A DNA stretch of 16,666 bases from Betaproteobacteria bacterium. Lineage in GTDB: Bacteria > Pseudomonadota > Gammaproteobacteria > Burkholderiales > Burkholderiaceae_D. The stretch lies in the NCBI GenBank assembly GCA_015655165.1, contig JAATFN010000239.1, positions 1 through 16,666 of the forward strand, written 5' to 3'. Below, piece by piece: positions 7,595 to 15,502 of the stretch; the stretch's first letter is position 1, and the number at the start of each line of letters is the position of its first letter. Made by a program: the position numbers and the translations under genes. The notes below the pieces were generated by a model that ran no database searches, was not told the origin of the DNA, and was given only the letters and a program-made list of their open reading frames with translations.

Positions 7595-8110
7595 ATGCAA
7601 AACCATTTCCAGTTATTCCAGTTGCCTGTTGCATTTGCTGTCGATATGGCGGCATTGGAAAAGGCTTATCACAGTGTGCAAAATCAGGTACATCCGGATA
7701 AATTTGCGTATGCAACTGATGCAGAAAAACGCGTTGCCATGCAATGGGCAACACGTGCTAATGAAGCTTATCAGACCCTTAAAACTCCGTTAAAGCGGGC
7801 TGCATATTTATGCGGATTACATGGTGTGGATCTGGAAGTCGAGTCTAATACGGCAATGCCGGCTACGTTTTTAATGCAGCAAATGGCATGGCACGAGGCA
7901 TTGGACGAGGCAAAGGCTACCAAGAGTGTCGTAGCGCTAGAGGTATTGGAAAAAGAATTACGTGTGGCACGCAAAGAAGAAATTGATTGCGTTGCGGCAC
8001 AACTGGATGCGCAGGATTTTACTGCCGCCGGTAAAACCATTCGTAAACTGATGTTTCTCGACAAGTTCGGCGATGAAATCGGTAATGCGTTTGCCATGTT
8101 AGATTTGTAA
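7595..8110 (+). CDS. hscB: HscB, J-domain co-chaperone
   Basis: Delivers IscU to HscA and stimulates its ATPase. 171 residues, the same as E. coli HscB. The J-domain fills about 1-75 with the HPD motif at 33-35 (QVHPDKF); the C-terminal part (about 90-165) is the helical IscU-binding bundle. The start MQNHFQLFQLP is typical of the family, but the ribosome site is weak: only a GAG, just before the ATG and directly after the T tract of the hairpin at 7554-7588. Translation may therefore depend on how that hairpin folds. Confidence 0.95.
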   Translation: MQNHFQLFQLPVAFAVDMAALEKAYHSVQNQVHPDKFAYATDAEKRVAMQWATRANEAYQTLKTPLKRAAYLCGLHGVDLEVESNTAMPATFLMQQMAWHEALDEAKATKSVVALEVLEKELRVARKEEIDCVAAQLDAQDFTAAGKTIRKLMFLDKFGDEIGNAFAMLDL

Positions 8111-8118
8111 GGTAAGTG

Positions 8119-8733
8119 ATGCCAGATATTGGTATGTTTTTATTGGCGGCAATGGCGTTAACCATTGCGCCCGGTCCTGACAATATTACCGTGTTAACGC
8201 GAGGTATTGCACAAGGAAGGCAGGCTGCATTGGTGTCGGCGTGCGGATTTGCTTCCGGTTTACTGGTGCATAGCCTGTTGGCTGTATTGGGATTTGCCGC
8301 CTTGATGAAAGCCTATCCGACAGCATATATGGTGTTGCGTTATGCCGGAGCCTTGTATTTGTTGTATCTGGGCGGGCGATTGTTGATGTCGACTGGTGCC
8401 ATTTTTGTGCATGGCCTAAACGATACTGGCCCGTTAAAACGGGTTTACTGGCAAAGTGTGGTGGCAAGTGCATTAAATCCTAAAGTGACGTTGTTTTTTA
8501 TTGCTTTCCTGCCCCAGTTTGTCAATGCGCAGGCAGGCAACACAGTATGGCAAATGGGGGTGTTGGCCATATTGTTTATTATGCAGGCGTTGATCATTTT
8601 TTCTGCGATTGCATTGTGTTCCGGCATGATCGGTAGCTATTTGCAACGTCATCTGAATTCATCAACTTATTTGAACCGATTGGCAGGATGTGCGTTTATT
8701 GGCTTAGGTATTCGCATGGTTTTACCTGAATAA
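8119..8733 (+). CDS. LysE/RhtB-family amino-acid exporter
   Basis: Predicted inner-membrane exporter of about six transmembrane helices, 204 residues, typical of the family. Family hallmarks are [18 protein letters not shown] near the N terminus and [17 protein letters not shown] in the middle. I prefer ATG 8119, six bases after AAGG, over the GTG at 8116. The gene begins 8 bases after the hscB stop and ends 8 bases before hscA, so it is co-transcribed with the chaperone genes. Substrate cannot be told from sequence; the family exports lysine, threonine, homoserine, cysteine metabolites and others. A sulfur or cysteine link would fit the operon but is only a guess. Its base composition looks like that of its neighbours. 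Confidence 0.88.
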   Translation: MPDIGMFLLAAMALTIAPGPDNITVLTRGIAQGRQAALVSACGFASGLLVHSLLAVLGFAALMKAYPTAYMVLRYAGALYLLYLGGRLLMSTGAIFVHGLNDTGPLKRVYWQSVVASALNPKVTLFFIAFLPQFVNAQAGNTVWQMGVLAILFIMQALIIFSAIALCSGMIGSYLQRHLNSSTYLNRLAGCAFIGLGIRMVLPE

Positions 8734-8741
8734 AATTATTT

Positions 8742-10604
8742 ATGGCACTTCTTCAAATTTCAGAACCGGGTATGTCTACTGTGCCGCATCAGCGACGGCT
8801 GGCAGTAGGTATTGACCTTGGTACCACCAATTCTCTCGTTGCAACTGTACGTAACAGCATTCCCGAAGTATTAAGCGACGAAGACGGTCGTACATTATTG
8901 CCATCGGTTGTTCGCTATTTACCGAATGGTCATGCCAATATCGGCTATAAGGCGCAAGCGGCGCAAACGACTGACCCTAAAAATACGATTGTGTCAGTCA
9001 AGCGGTTTATGGGGCGGGGTTTGAAAGATATCGCGCATGTCGAGAATTTACCCTATGACTTTCAGGATACGCCTGGCATGGTGCAGTTAAAGACTGTTGC
9101 CGGTGTTAAAAGCCCTGTGGAAGTGTCCGCACAGATATTGGCGACATTGCGCCAACGTGCCGAAGATGCGCTGGGCGACGATTTGGTGGGTGCGGTGATT
9201 ACTGTACCAGCTTACTTTGATGATGCACAAAGGCAAGCCACTAAAGATGCGGCACAATTAGCCGGTCTCAATGTCCTGCGTTTGTTAAATGAGCCGACTG
9301 CAGCTGCAATCGCCTACGGACTGGATAGTGCATCCCAAGGTGTCTATGCTGTCTACGATTTAGGCGGCGGTACGTTTGATATTTCGATTTTGAAATTGAC
9401 GCAGGGTGTGTTTGAGGTACTGGCCACAGGTGGCGATTCGGCGCTTGGTGGCGACGATTTTGATCATCGCCTGTTTTGCTGGATCAGCGAGCAGGCACAC
9501 TTGTCGCCATTAACCGATAGTGATGCACGGACCTTGTTGGTCAAAGCACGTGAAGTCAAAGAGTTGCTGTCCACACAAGCACAGACACAAATCGATGTTG
9601 TGCTGTCGTCGCATGAAGAGGTACATCTGACAGTTACAGCAGAAATCTTTACCGAAATCACGCAGCATCTGGTGAATAAGACGGTGACTGTTATTCGCAA
9701 ATCATTGCGTGATGCCGGTATTGCTGTTGATGATATTGATGGTGTTGTGATGGTAGGTGGCGCCACACGCATGCCGCATGTGCGTAAAGCCATTGCCGAC
9801 TTTTTCAAGACACTGCCACTGGCAAATATCGATCCGGATAAAGTTGTTGCGTTAGGTGCTGCGGTACAAGCCAATTTACTGGCAGGCAACCGTGCAGCAG
9901 GTGATGACTGGTTGTTATTGGATGTGATTCCATTGTCACTGGGTATCGAGACGATGGGAGGCTTGGCTGAAAAAGTCATTCCACGTAACTCGACGATTCC
10001 TTGTGCGCGTGCGCAAGAATTCACGACATTCAAAGATGGCCAAACTGCCATGGCGATACATGTTGTTCAAGGTGAACGTGAACTGGTCGATGATTGCCGT
10101 TCCTTAGCACGTTTCGAGTTGCGTGGCATTCCACCTATGGTCGCCGGTGCGGCACGTATTCGCGTAACCTATCAGGTCGATGCGGATGGTTTGTTGTCGG
10201 TGTCTGCACGTGAAATGACTTCCGGTGTGGAAGCATCAATTGTCGTCAAGCCTTCTTATGGTCTGGAAGACGATCAGATCGCGAAAATGTTGCAAGATTC
10301 GTTTGCATATGCCGACACGGATATGCAAAAACGTGCGCTAAAAGAAGAACGTGTTGAAGCTGAACGTATTGTATTGGCAACCAAAGCAGCGTTAGTCGAA
10401 GATGCTGCCTTGCTGTCTGAGGCCGAACGGTTATCGATTGCACAGCTTCTGGATGCCGTGGATGCCACGATTACAGGTGTTGACCATTTGGCCATTAAAG
10501 CCGCAGTTGATGCATTAGCACATGGTACGGAAGAATTTGCTGCACGCCGTATGGATCGTAGTGTGCATTCTGTCTTGACAGGTAAAAAGCTCGACGAAAT
10601 CTAA
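8742..10604 (+). CDS. hscA: HscA, Hsp70-type chaperone for Fe-S assembly
   Basis: Specialised Hsp70 that binds the LPPVK motif of IscU and drives cluster transfer. 620 residues (E. coli 616); the N terminus [10 protein letters not shown] is nearly identical to E. coli HscA. The nucleotide-binding domain (about 20-385) shows phosphate-1 motif [11 protein letters not shown] (23-33), phosphate-2 motif DLGGGTFD from D206, and the adenosine motif VGGATR with G339-G340. The substrate-binding beta domain and helical lid follow (about 395-610). No Shine-Dalgarno sequence is visible in the AT-rich eight bases between the exporter stop and this ATG, so it is probably translated by coupling to the upstream gene. 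Confidence 0.97.
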   Translation: MALLQISEPGMSTVPHQRRLAVGIDLGTTNSLVATVRNSIPEVLSDEDGRTLLPSVVRYLPNGHANIGYKAQAAQTTDPKNTIVSVKRFMGRGLKDIAHVENLPYDFQDTPGMVQLKTVAGVKSPVEVSAQILATLRQRAEDALGDDLVGAVITVPAYFDDAQRQATKDAAQLAGLNVLRLLNEPTAAAIAYGLDSASQGVYAVYDLGGGTFDISILKLTQGVFEVLATGGDSALGGDDFDHRLFCWISEQAHLSPLTDSDARTLLVKAREVKELLSTQAQTQIDVVLSSHEEVHLTVTAEIFTEITQHLVNKTVTVIRKSLRDAGIAVDDIDGVVMVGGATRMPHVRKAIADFFKTLPLANIDPDKVVALGAAVQANLLAGNRAAGDDWLLLDVIPLSLGIETMGGLAEKVIPRNSTIPCARAQEFTTFKDGQTAMAIHVVQGERELVDDCRSLARFELRGIPPMVAGAARIRVTYQVDADGLLSVSAREMTSGVEASIVVKPSYGLEDDQIAKMLQDSFAYADTDMQKRALKEERVEAERIVLATKAALVEDAALLSEAERLSIAQLLDAVDATITGVDHLAIKAAVDALAHGTEEFAARRMDRSVHSVLTGKKLDEI

Positions 10605-10632
10605 AGATTATTGAATAGTAAAGGTAAATAAC

Positions 10633-10971
10633 GTGCCACAAATTGTGATTCTCCCTCATGCTGATTTATGCCCTGATGGTGCTGTCATTGACGCGCCCCA
10701 AGGCAAATCATTGTGCGATGCTTTATTGGATAGCGATATCGCTATCGAGCATGCTTGTGAAAAATCCTGTGCATGTACAACGTGCCACGTTGTCATTCGC
10801 GAAGGATTTGATAACCTGAATGAGCCAACAGACAAGGAAGAGGACTTGCTGGATATGGCATGGGGTCTGGAAGCCAATTCCAGACTGTCATGTCAGGTTG
10901 TATTGGGAGAAGAGGATCTGGTTGTCGAAATTCCGAAGTACACCATCAATCACGCTCGTGAAAATCATTAA
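10633..10971 (+). CDS. fdx: Fdx, adrenodoxin-type [2Fe-2S] ferredoxin
   Basis: Electron donor for cluster assembly on IscU. 112 residues with a GTG start eight bases after AAGG. The four ligands C42, C48, C51 and C87 (ACEKSCACTTCH and RLSCQ) fall at the same residue numbers as in E. coli Fdx. It follows hscA by 28 bases in the same operon. Confidence 0.96.
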   Translation: MPQIVILPHADLCPDGAVIDAPQGKSLCDALLDSDIAIEHACEKSCACTTCHVVIREGFDNLNEPTDKEEDLLDMAWGLEANSRLSCQVVLGEEDLVVEIPKYTINHARENH

Positions 10972-10994
10972 TCATTCATCAAGTAGAGATCATT

Positions 10995-11189
10995 ATGAAA
11001 TGGACAGATACGCAAAGAATTGCTGAAGAACTCAATGACGCGTTTCCGGATATCGATCCGAAGACAATCCGTTTTACTGATTTGCATCGCTGGGTCATGG
11101 AATTGGATGGTTTTGATGATGCGCCAGACCGGTCCAGCGAAAAAATTCTCGAAGCGATTCAGGCAGCCTGGATTGAAGAAGCAGACTAA
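10995..11189 (+). CDS. iscX: IscX (YfhJ), small acidic IscS partner
   Basis: Binds IscS near the IscU site, binds iron weakly and slows cluster formation. 64 residues (E. coli 66), starting MKWTDTQRIAEEL, with the acidic DAFPDIDP and the conserved RFTDLHRWVMELDGFDD stretch. Last gene of the isc operon, 23 bases after fdx; a strong terminator follows 28 bases after its stop. Confidence 0.96.
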   Translation: MKWTDTQRIAEELNDAFPDIDPKTIRFTDLHRWVMELDGFDDAPDRSSEKILEAIQAAWIEEAD

Positions 11190-11217
11190 TTTGTATTCGT
11201 GATTCAATAAAATAAAT

Positions 11218-11251
11218 AGCCCTGACAGCGCTGATATGTCAGGGCTTTTTT
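11218..11251 (+). terminator. Intrinsic terminator of the isc operon
   Basis: Perfect 10-bp stem AGCCCTGACA / TGTCAGGGCT (11218-11227, 11237-11246), 9-base loop, followed by a run of T to 11251. It ends the operon after iscX. Confidence 0.92.
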
Positions 11252-11698
11252 ATGTCCATTGCTTTTTTAGTACACGCTATTTCTTGATGACATAAAAAAA
11301 TACGACAGATTGAATACACGGGCTGGACAGATTGTCGTCGCAGTTTAGCTAGATGATCTGGATCATATGTATCGGGCCGGAAAAATAATTCGTATCAGTT
11401 TGCCGTAAAAAATAGATGCTCATGCGTCTTACTTTATATTGCATTGTTGGTAAAAAGAAAGGTTTGTCAGGTTGAAAACAAGTGACGTATTTCATACAAC
11501 AAAAGTTGTTACCTTTGTAATGAAATAAAACAATTGAGACTGATACTAAATGCTTTTGGGGTGTGTAGAGGTAAGATAAGTCTAACTGTTGTGATGAATT
11601 GTAAGGCACGATTTTATTGGTACGAAAGAGTGCATGTAAAGCATCTGATGTGATGCAGTAAGTGTTTGTTTGAGCGAAATGCATGTGAAAAGGATGCC
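11252..11698. other. AT-rich gap before the response-regulator gene
   Basis: No gene that I can support: the open frames here are short or lack ribosome sites and family features. It holds a 14-base inverted repeat ATGATCTGGATCAT (11353-11366) and GCATCTGATGTGATGC (11641-11656), 43 bases before the next start. Either could be a regulator site; the second is well placed for autoregulation. I found no convincing -35/-10 pair. Confidence 0.5.
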
Positions 11699-12391
11699 AT
11701 GATGTGGGCAACATCAAGTAAGCAGATTAGGATTGCACTGTTGGATGACCATGCTGTTGTGCGCCATGGATTGGCGGCACGTTTAGCTGAAGAACCTGAT
11801 TTTCAGGTGGTCGGTATTTATGCCGCCAGCAAGGAGTTGATGCAAGCATTGCAGTCGCAAACAGTCGATGTATTTGTGATTGACTATGCATTGGGCGAGA
11901 GTGATATCGATGGATTAAATCTGATCCGTGCATTAAAAGTACGTTTCCCGGACGGTAAAATTCTGGTGTCTTCAGCGCACTTTAATCCTGCGACGGTAGC
12001 GTTGGCATTACGTGCCGGTGCCAAAGGATTTGTCGGCAAAGAGCAGGAGTTAACCGAGTTGATTGTGGCAATTCGTACAGTGATACAAGGTAAAACCTAT
12101 TTGAGTCAGGCAATGACTGCAGAGTTGTCGTCGATTTCTACTACCGGTCTGATTGAGTCTGGTGAGCTGACTTTTAGCAAGGGTGTATTGGCCAAGCATG
12201 GGGAACTGTCTCCACGCGAACGTGAAGTGCTGCGTTGTTGCCTGGATGGCATGACGGTATCGCAAATCGCAAACAAATTCGCGCGTAGTGTAAAAACCAT
12301 TAGTGGACAAAAGCAATCCGCATTTCGCAAGTTGGGTATTCGTAACGATAGCGAGCTGTTTAAAATCCAGCATCAATTAAAAAATCTGTAA
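11699..12391 (+). CDS. NarL/FixJ-type response regulator with RcsB-like DNA-binding end
   Basis: Two-domain transcription regulator, 230 residues. The receiver domain (about 6-125) has the acidic pair D16-D17 (LLDDH), the phospho-acceptor D62 (VIDYALG) and the conserved lysine K114 (GFVGKE). The LuxR-type helix-turn-helix (about 167-223) reads ELSPREREVLRCCLDG, then VSQIANKFARSVKTISGQK; the KTISGQKQSAFRKLG segment resembles RcsB/EvgA rather than NarL. Start: tandem ATGs at 11699 and 11702 follow AAAAGGA; the second is better spaced, and a TTG at 11666 has no ribosome site. The next gene starts 11 bases on, with its ribosome site overlapping this stop codon, so the two form an operon and probably one signalling pathway. 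Target genes unknown. Confidence 0.9.
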   Translation: MMWATSSKQIRIALLDDHAVVRHGLAARLAEEPDFQVVGIYAASKELMQALQSQTVDVFVIDYALGESDIDGLNLIRALKVRFPDGKILVSSAHFNPATVALALRAGAKGFVGKEQELTELIVAIRTVIQGKTYLSQAMTAELSSISTTGLIESGELTFSKGVLAKHGELSPREREVLRCCLDGMTVSQIANKFARSVKTISGQKQSAFRKLGIRNDSELFKIQHQLKNL

Positions 12392-12402
12392 AAGGGTTCT
12401 TC

Positions 12403-13083
12403 ATGGCATTTGCAACATCTGCTGCTTGTGTACTGGTTGTTGATGATTCGTTAACGAGTTGTATTGCAATCGAAAAGCAATTGACCAGACTGGGATGCCG
12501 TGTGTTTACCGCAAAAGATGGTGCGGCAGCATTATCACAGCTGCAAGATACATCATTTGACTTGGTGCTACTTGATTGCTTCATGCCGGTAATGGATGGC
12601 TTTACTGTGGCACGCAAGATCAGGCAACAGGAGCGGGAATCTGGTCGTCGTCATTTGCCTGTGATTGCGATTTCAGGAGACACTGACGACGCCCATGTGC
12701 AACTGTGTCTTGAGTGCGGCATGGATGGTGTATTAGCTAAACCGCTGCCGTTAGACGGGCTGGAAAAAATACTGGCATTGTGGTGTGGACAGACACCGGG
12801 GTCGATAGATGTTGCCGATTTGAAAGCGGTGGATTTGCCAGCGCTGTTTCGTAGTACATCCCGAGAGGATTGTGCCTTGCTCATGCAAGCAGTCAATGCA
12901 GGTCATGTCGAGGCCATTAAACGGTTGGTACATCGAATGAAAGGCGCTGCGCTGACGATGAAAGCTGATGTGATGGTTGCAACCTTAAAACGGATCGAGG
13001 CAACCTTGATGGCATCACCCCGATCTGTATCCTTATTGCAAGAAGATATGTTGGTACTAATACAACAGATTGATGCTTTATAA
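12403..13083 (+). CDS. Receiver-Hpt phosphorelay protein
   Basis: 226-residue protein with a receiver domain (about 8-125: D14-D15, phospho-acceptor D58 in LLDCFMP, K113 in LAKPLP) joined to a histidine phosphotransfer domain (about 145-225) with phospho-histidine H177 in LVHRMKGAAL, matching the HxxKGxA Hpt motif. The order receiver then Hpt is that of the C-terminal half of hybrid sensor kinases such as EvgS/BvgS, but there is no sensor or kinase part here. It should relay phosphate between a kinase encoded elsewhere and, probably, the response regulator just upstream. A clear AAAGGG ribosome site lies seven bases before the start. Converges with the rhodanese gene, 12 bases apart. Confidence 0.88.
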   Translation: MAFATSAACVLVVDDSLTSCIAIEKQLTRLGCRVFTAKDGAAALSQLQDTSFDLVLLDCFMPVMDGFTVARKIRQQERESGRRHLPVIAISGDTDDAHVQLCLECGMDGVLAKPLPLDGLEKILALWCGQTPGSIDVADLKAVDLPALFRSTSREDCALLMQAVNAGHVEAIKRLVHRMKGAALTMKADVMVATLKRIEATLMASPRSVSLLQEDMLVLIQQIDAL

Positions 13084-13095
13084 ATTTCGGTTCTT

Positions 13096-13563
13096 TTAAG
13101 CACCGATCCAAGGTAAACCATCTTTGCACCAGCCATCGACAGTCTTCCGATGGCCCTCACTATCTTTATTTCCTTCAAAGCCGCCCAGAATGTCATAACA
13201 CTGCGTAAAGCCGTTTTCTGTGGCTAACTTGGCAGAGTGGCGTGAACGTACGCCAGAGCGGCATAAAAACAATAATACGGTGTCTTTGGTCACTGTTTTT
13301 TCTAGTTGGGTAATAAATGCTGCATTTGGCTGACCAGCGGGATATTGATTCCATTCCACTGCCAGATGTTGTTCAGCAGGTAAGTCGACTTTGCCGACCC
13401 AGTCACGTTCGGCGTTAGTACGAACATCAACTAATTTGATATCCGCATCATTTTGCAAAAGTGCATAAGCCTCTTTCGCGGTGACCGCTCCTGCGTAGGG
13501 CAGTTGTTCGGTCTGAGCGCGCTGGTGTGCCAGAGACAGGGTGATCTGGTTCGATGTTGGCAT
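13096..13563 (-). CDS. Rhodanese-like sulfurtransferase
   Basis: Single-domain rhodanese fold, 155 residues, with no signal peptide visible. The catalytic cysteine C101 sits in the active-site loop CRSGVRS, and the VDVRTNAERDWVG stretch (45-57) is typical. The N-terminal 25 residues are an extension before the domain (YAGAVTAKEAYALL). A persulfide-carrying role is likely; the true sulfur donor and acceptor are unknown. It is transcribed away from glnA and shares that intergenic region with it. A GAG sits upstream of the ATG as a modest ribosome site. Confidence 0.9.
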   Translation of the reverse strand: MPTSNQITLSLAHQRAQTEQLPYAGAVTAKEAYALLQNDADIKLVDVRTNAERDWVGKVDLPAEQHLAVEWNQYPAGQPNAAFITQLEKTVTKDTVLLFLCRSGVRSRHSAKLATENGFTQCYDILGGFEGNKDSEGHRKTVDGWCKDGLPWIGA

Positions 13564-13597
13564 ATTGAAACTCGTCAGGTTTAAAATAAGTATGACT

Positions 13598-13603
13598 ATT
13601 ATA
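13598..13603 (-). promoter_or_regulatory. Possible -10 element for the rhodanese gene
   Basis: A perfect TATAAT on the minus strand, 35 bases upstream of the rhodanese start. No good -35 lies 16-18 bases further upstream. The surrounding TATTATAATA is self-complementary, so a TATAAT also reads on the plus strand. Weak evidence. Confidence 0.25.
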
Positions 13604-13638
13604 ATAACGTTATCCGAGGAAATCCTTGATTCTCTTTT

Positions 13639-13655
13639 TGCATTATTTTGGTGCT
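13639..13655 (+). promoter_or_regulatory. NtrC-like enhancer site upstream of glnA
   Basis: TGCATTATTTTGGTGCT matches the NtrC pattern TGCACYA-N3-TGGTGCA at nearly every defined position (one half has CATTA for CACYA, the last base is T). It is about 180 bases upstream of the expected sigma-54 start point, a normal enhancer distance. Confidence 0.6.
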
Positions 13656-13667
13656 AATATGAAATTT

Positions 13668-13685
13668 TGCACCAAAATAGATGCA
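13668..13685 (+). promoter_or_regulatory. Second, imperfect NtrC-like site
   Basis: Begins with a perfect left half TGCACCA (13668-13674) but the right half (GATGCA) is degenerate and offset by one base. Its centre is about 29 bases from that of the first site, about three helical turns, as for cooperative NtrC dimers. The adjoining halves of the two sites form a perfect 10-bp inverted repeat, ATTTTGGTGC / GCACCAAAAT (13645-13654, 13669-13678). Confidence 0.4.
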
Positions 13686-13801
13686 CAAAAAAGGTGTTTC
13701 CTTTTTTTTTGCTCTTTTATGGTGAGGTTGCGTGCATATTTTGCGAGGAAATCATGCAACTGCTTGAATAAGTGCATTGTTTGTCTGGCGTAAGAAGTGG
13801 T

Positions 13802-13817
13802 TGGCACGAAATCTGCT
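13802..13817 (+). promoter_or_regulatory. Sigma-54 promoter of glnA
   Basis: TGGCACGAAATCTGCT matches the sigma-54 consensus TGGCACG-N4-TTGCW at all but one defined base. The invariant GG (13803-13804) and GC (13815-13816) are correctly spaced. The start point would be near 13828, giving a leader of about 109 bases. The rest of the 373-base gap between the rhodanese gene and glnA shows only the NtrC-like sites and AT-rich sequence. Confidence 0.8.
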
Positions 13818-13936
13818 ATCATCCCTTGTTAAGTTCAGGCAATGTTATTGATTGTATCGGTCAAGATTATACGGGGCATATAGACCGGTAATCTAAGAGT
13901 AAATTTACAGTACTTCCTCGTTTTTAGGAGATTCGC

Positions 13937-15352
13937 ATGGCAAGCACGGCCGCAGATGTTTTGAAATTGGTTAAAGAAAACGATGTCAAATTTGTTGATT
14001 TCCGTTTTACAGACACACGAGGTAAGGAACAACACGTCAGTGTTCCGGTTTCTCACTTTGATCTGGATAAATTCGAATCCGGACACGCATTTGATGGTTC
14101 ATCGATTGCTGGCTGGAAAGGTATCGAATCTTCCGACATGTTGTTGATTCCTGATCCATCCACTGCGAACATCGATCCGTTCATGGAAAATACGACATTG
14201 TTCATGCAATGTGACGTGATCGAGCCATCCGATGGTAAAGGTTACGACCGTGATCCGCGTTCTATCGCTAAACGTGCTGAAGCGTATTTGAAATCTTCCG
14301 GTCTGGGTGACACAGCTTACTTTGGTCCTGAACCTGAATTCTTCATTTTTGATGAAGTACGCTGGGATGAAGGCATGTCCGGTTCTTTCGTTAAAATAGG
14401 TTCGGATGAGGCTTCCTGGAGCCGTGGTGCGAAAATTGAAGGTGGTAATACTGGTCACCGTCCTTCAGTCAAAGGCGGGTATTTCCCAGTTCCTCCAGTC
14501 GATAGTTTTCAGGATATGCGTTCTGAAATGTCGATGATTCTGGAATCCATGGGTATTCCTGTTGAAGTGCATCACCACGAAGTGGCAGGTGCCGGTCAAA
14601 ATGAACTGGGTACACGTTTTTCGACGTTAGTCGAACGTGCTGACTGGACACAAGTATTAAAATACGTGGTCTGGAATGTAGCGCATACCTATGGTAAGAC
14701 AGCGACATTTATGCCTAAGCCATTAGTTGGCGACAACGGTTCTGGTATGCACGTTCACCAATCCGTATGGAAAGACGGCAAGAATTTGTTTGCAGGTGAC
14801 GGTTATGCCGGTTTGTCTGAGTTTGCCCTGTATTACATTGGCGGTATCATCAAACATGCAAAAGCATTGAACGCGATTACTAATCCGGGTACTAACTCAT
14901 ACAAGCGTCTGGTACCAGGTTTTGAGGCGCCGGTTAAACTGGCATATTCGGCACGTAACCGTTCTGCATCGATCCGTATCCCGCACGTTGCCAATCCTAA
15001 AGGCCGTCGTATCGAAACACGTTTTCCTGATCCACTGGCGAATCCATACCTGTGCTTCTCGGCATTGTTAATGGCAGGTCTTGATGGCGTTCAAAACAAG
15101 ATTCATCCAGGTGAGGCAGCATCGAAAGATTTGTATCATTTGCCGCCAGAAGAAGACAAACTGATCCCGACAGTCTGTTCTTCACTGGAAGAAGCATTGG
15201 AAAATCTGAATAAGGATCGTGAGTTCTTGACACGTGGTGGTGTATTTAGCGATAGCATGATTGATGCTTATCTGGATTTGAAGGCCCAGGAAGTTCAACG
15301 TTATCGCATGACAACACATCCGATTGAGTTCGATATGTATTATTCATTGTAA
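13937..15352 (+). CDS. glnA: Glutamine synthetase, type I (GlnA)
   Basis: Makes glutamine from glutamate, ammonia and ATP; cytoplasmic dodecamer and central enzyme of nitrogen assimilation. 471 residues (E. coli 469). The N-terminal beta-grasp domain (about 10-100) includes the [12 protein letters not shown] loop. The catalytic domain shows [13 protein letters not shown] (metal glutamates), [14 protein letters not shown], the [13 protein letters not shown] loop and [10 protein letters not shown]. The adenylylation tyrosine is Y400 in [10 protein letters not shown], so activity is likely controlled by GlnE. AGGAG lies upstream of the ATG. Expression should be under NtrC and sigma-54, given the promoter and enhancer sites. 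Confidence 0.98.
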   Translation: MASTAADVLKLVKENDVKFVDFRFTDTRGKEQHVSVPVSHFDLDKFESGHAFDGSSIAGWKGIESSDMLLIPDPSTANIDPFMENTTLFMQCDVIEPSDGKGYDRDPRSIAKRAEAYLKSSGLGDTAYFGPEPEFFIFDEVRWDEGMSGSFVKIGSDEASWSRGAKIEGGNTGHRPSVKGGYFPVPPVDSFQDMRSEMSMILESMGIPVEVHHHEVAGAGQNELGTRFSTLVERADWTQVLKYVVWNVAHTYGKTATFMPKPLVGDNGSGMHVHQSVWKDGKNLFAGDGYAGLSEFALYYIGGIIKHAKALNAITNPGTNSYKRLVPGFEAPVKLAYSARNRSASIRIPHVANPKGRRIETRFPDPLANPYLCFSALLMAGLDGVQNKIHPGEAASKDLYHLPPEEDKLIPTVCSSLEEALENLNKDREFLTRGGVFSDSMIDAYLDLKAQEVQRYRMTTHPIEFDMYYSL

Positions 15353-15373
15353 TTTACAGTCGACAACGTTGCT

Positions 15374-15403
15374 GAAAAAGGGAAGGCTTGCTTTCCCTTT
15401 TTC
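15374..15403 (+). terminator. Intrinsic terminator of glnA
   Basis: Perfect 11-bp stem GAAAAAGGGAA / TTCCCTTTTTC (15374-15384, 15393-15403) with an 8-base loop, starting 21 bases after the glnA stop. The T tract is part of the descending arm, so it may work in both directions. It separates glnA from the ntrB transcript. Confidence 0.85.
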
Positions 15404-15439
15404 ATATCGGATGAAACGTTGTTTGAACGTCAGCATAGT

Positions 15440-15468
15440 TTGTCACAGCAGTATACTTGTCATACACT
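15440..15468 (+). promoter_or_regulatory. Probable sigma-70 promoter for the DUF4124-like gene and ntrB
   Basis: -35 TTGTCA (15440-15445), 17-base spacer, -10 TACACT (15463-15468), 34 bases before the next start codon. It sits just after the glnA terminator and would give ntrB basal expression independent of the sigma-54 promoter. Confidence 0.5.
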
Positions 15469-15502
15469 TGTTCTCACTTCAATGACCACTAGCGGTGAGC
15501 TT

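Noticed and set aside
9464..10051. 195-codon minus-strand open frame inside hscA
   Set aside because: Mirror of a highly conserved Hsp70 coding region; Ser/Thr/Cys-rich composition is typical of a shadow frame.
11666..11698. TTG start extending the response regulator by 11 residues
   Set aside because: No ribosome site before it, while the ATGs at 11699/11702 follow AAAAGGA and give a normal receiver N terminus.
11349..11717. 122-codon minus-strand open frame in the AT-rich gap
   Set aside because: It overlaps the start of the response regulator, has no ribosome site or recognisable domain, and looks random in composition.
15419..15502. TTG start extending the DUF4124-like protein by 28 residues
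   Set aside because: It would put a polar stretch before a clear signal peptide, has no ribosome site, and overlaps the probable promoter.
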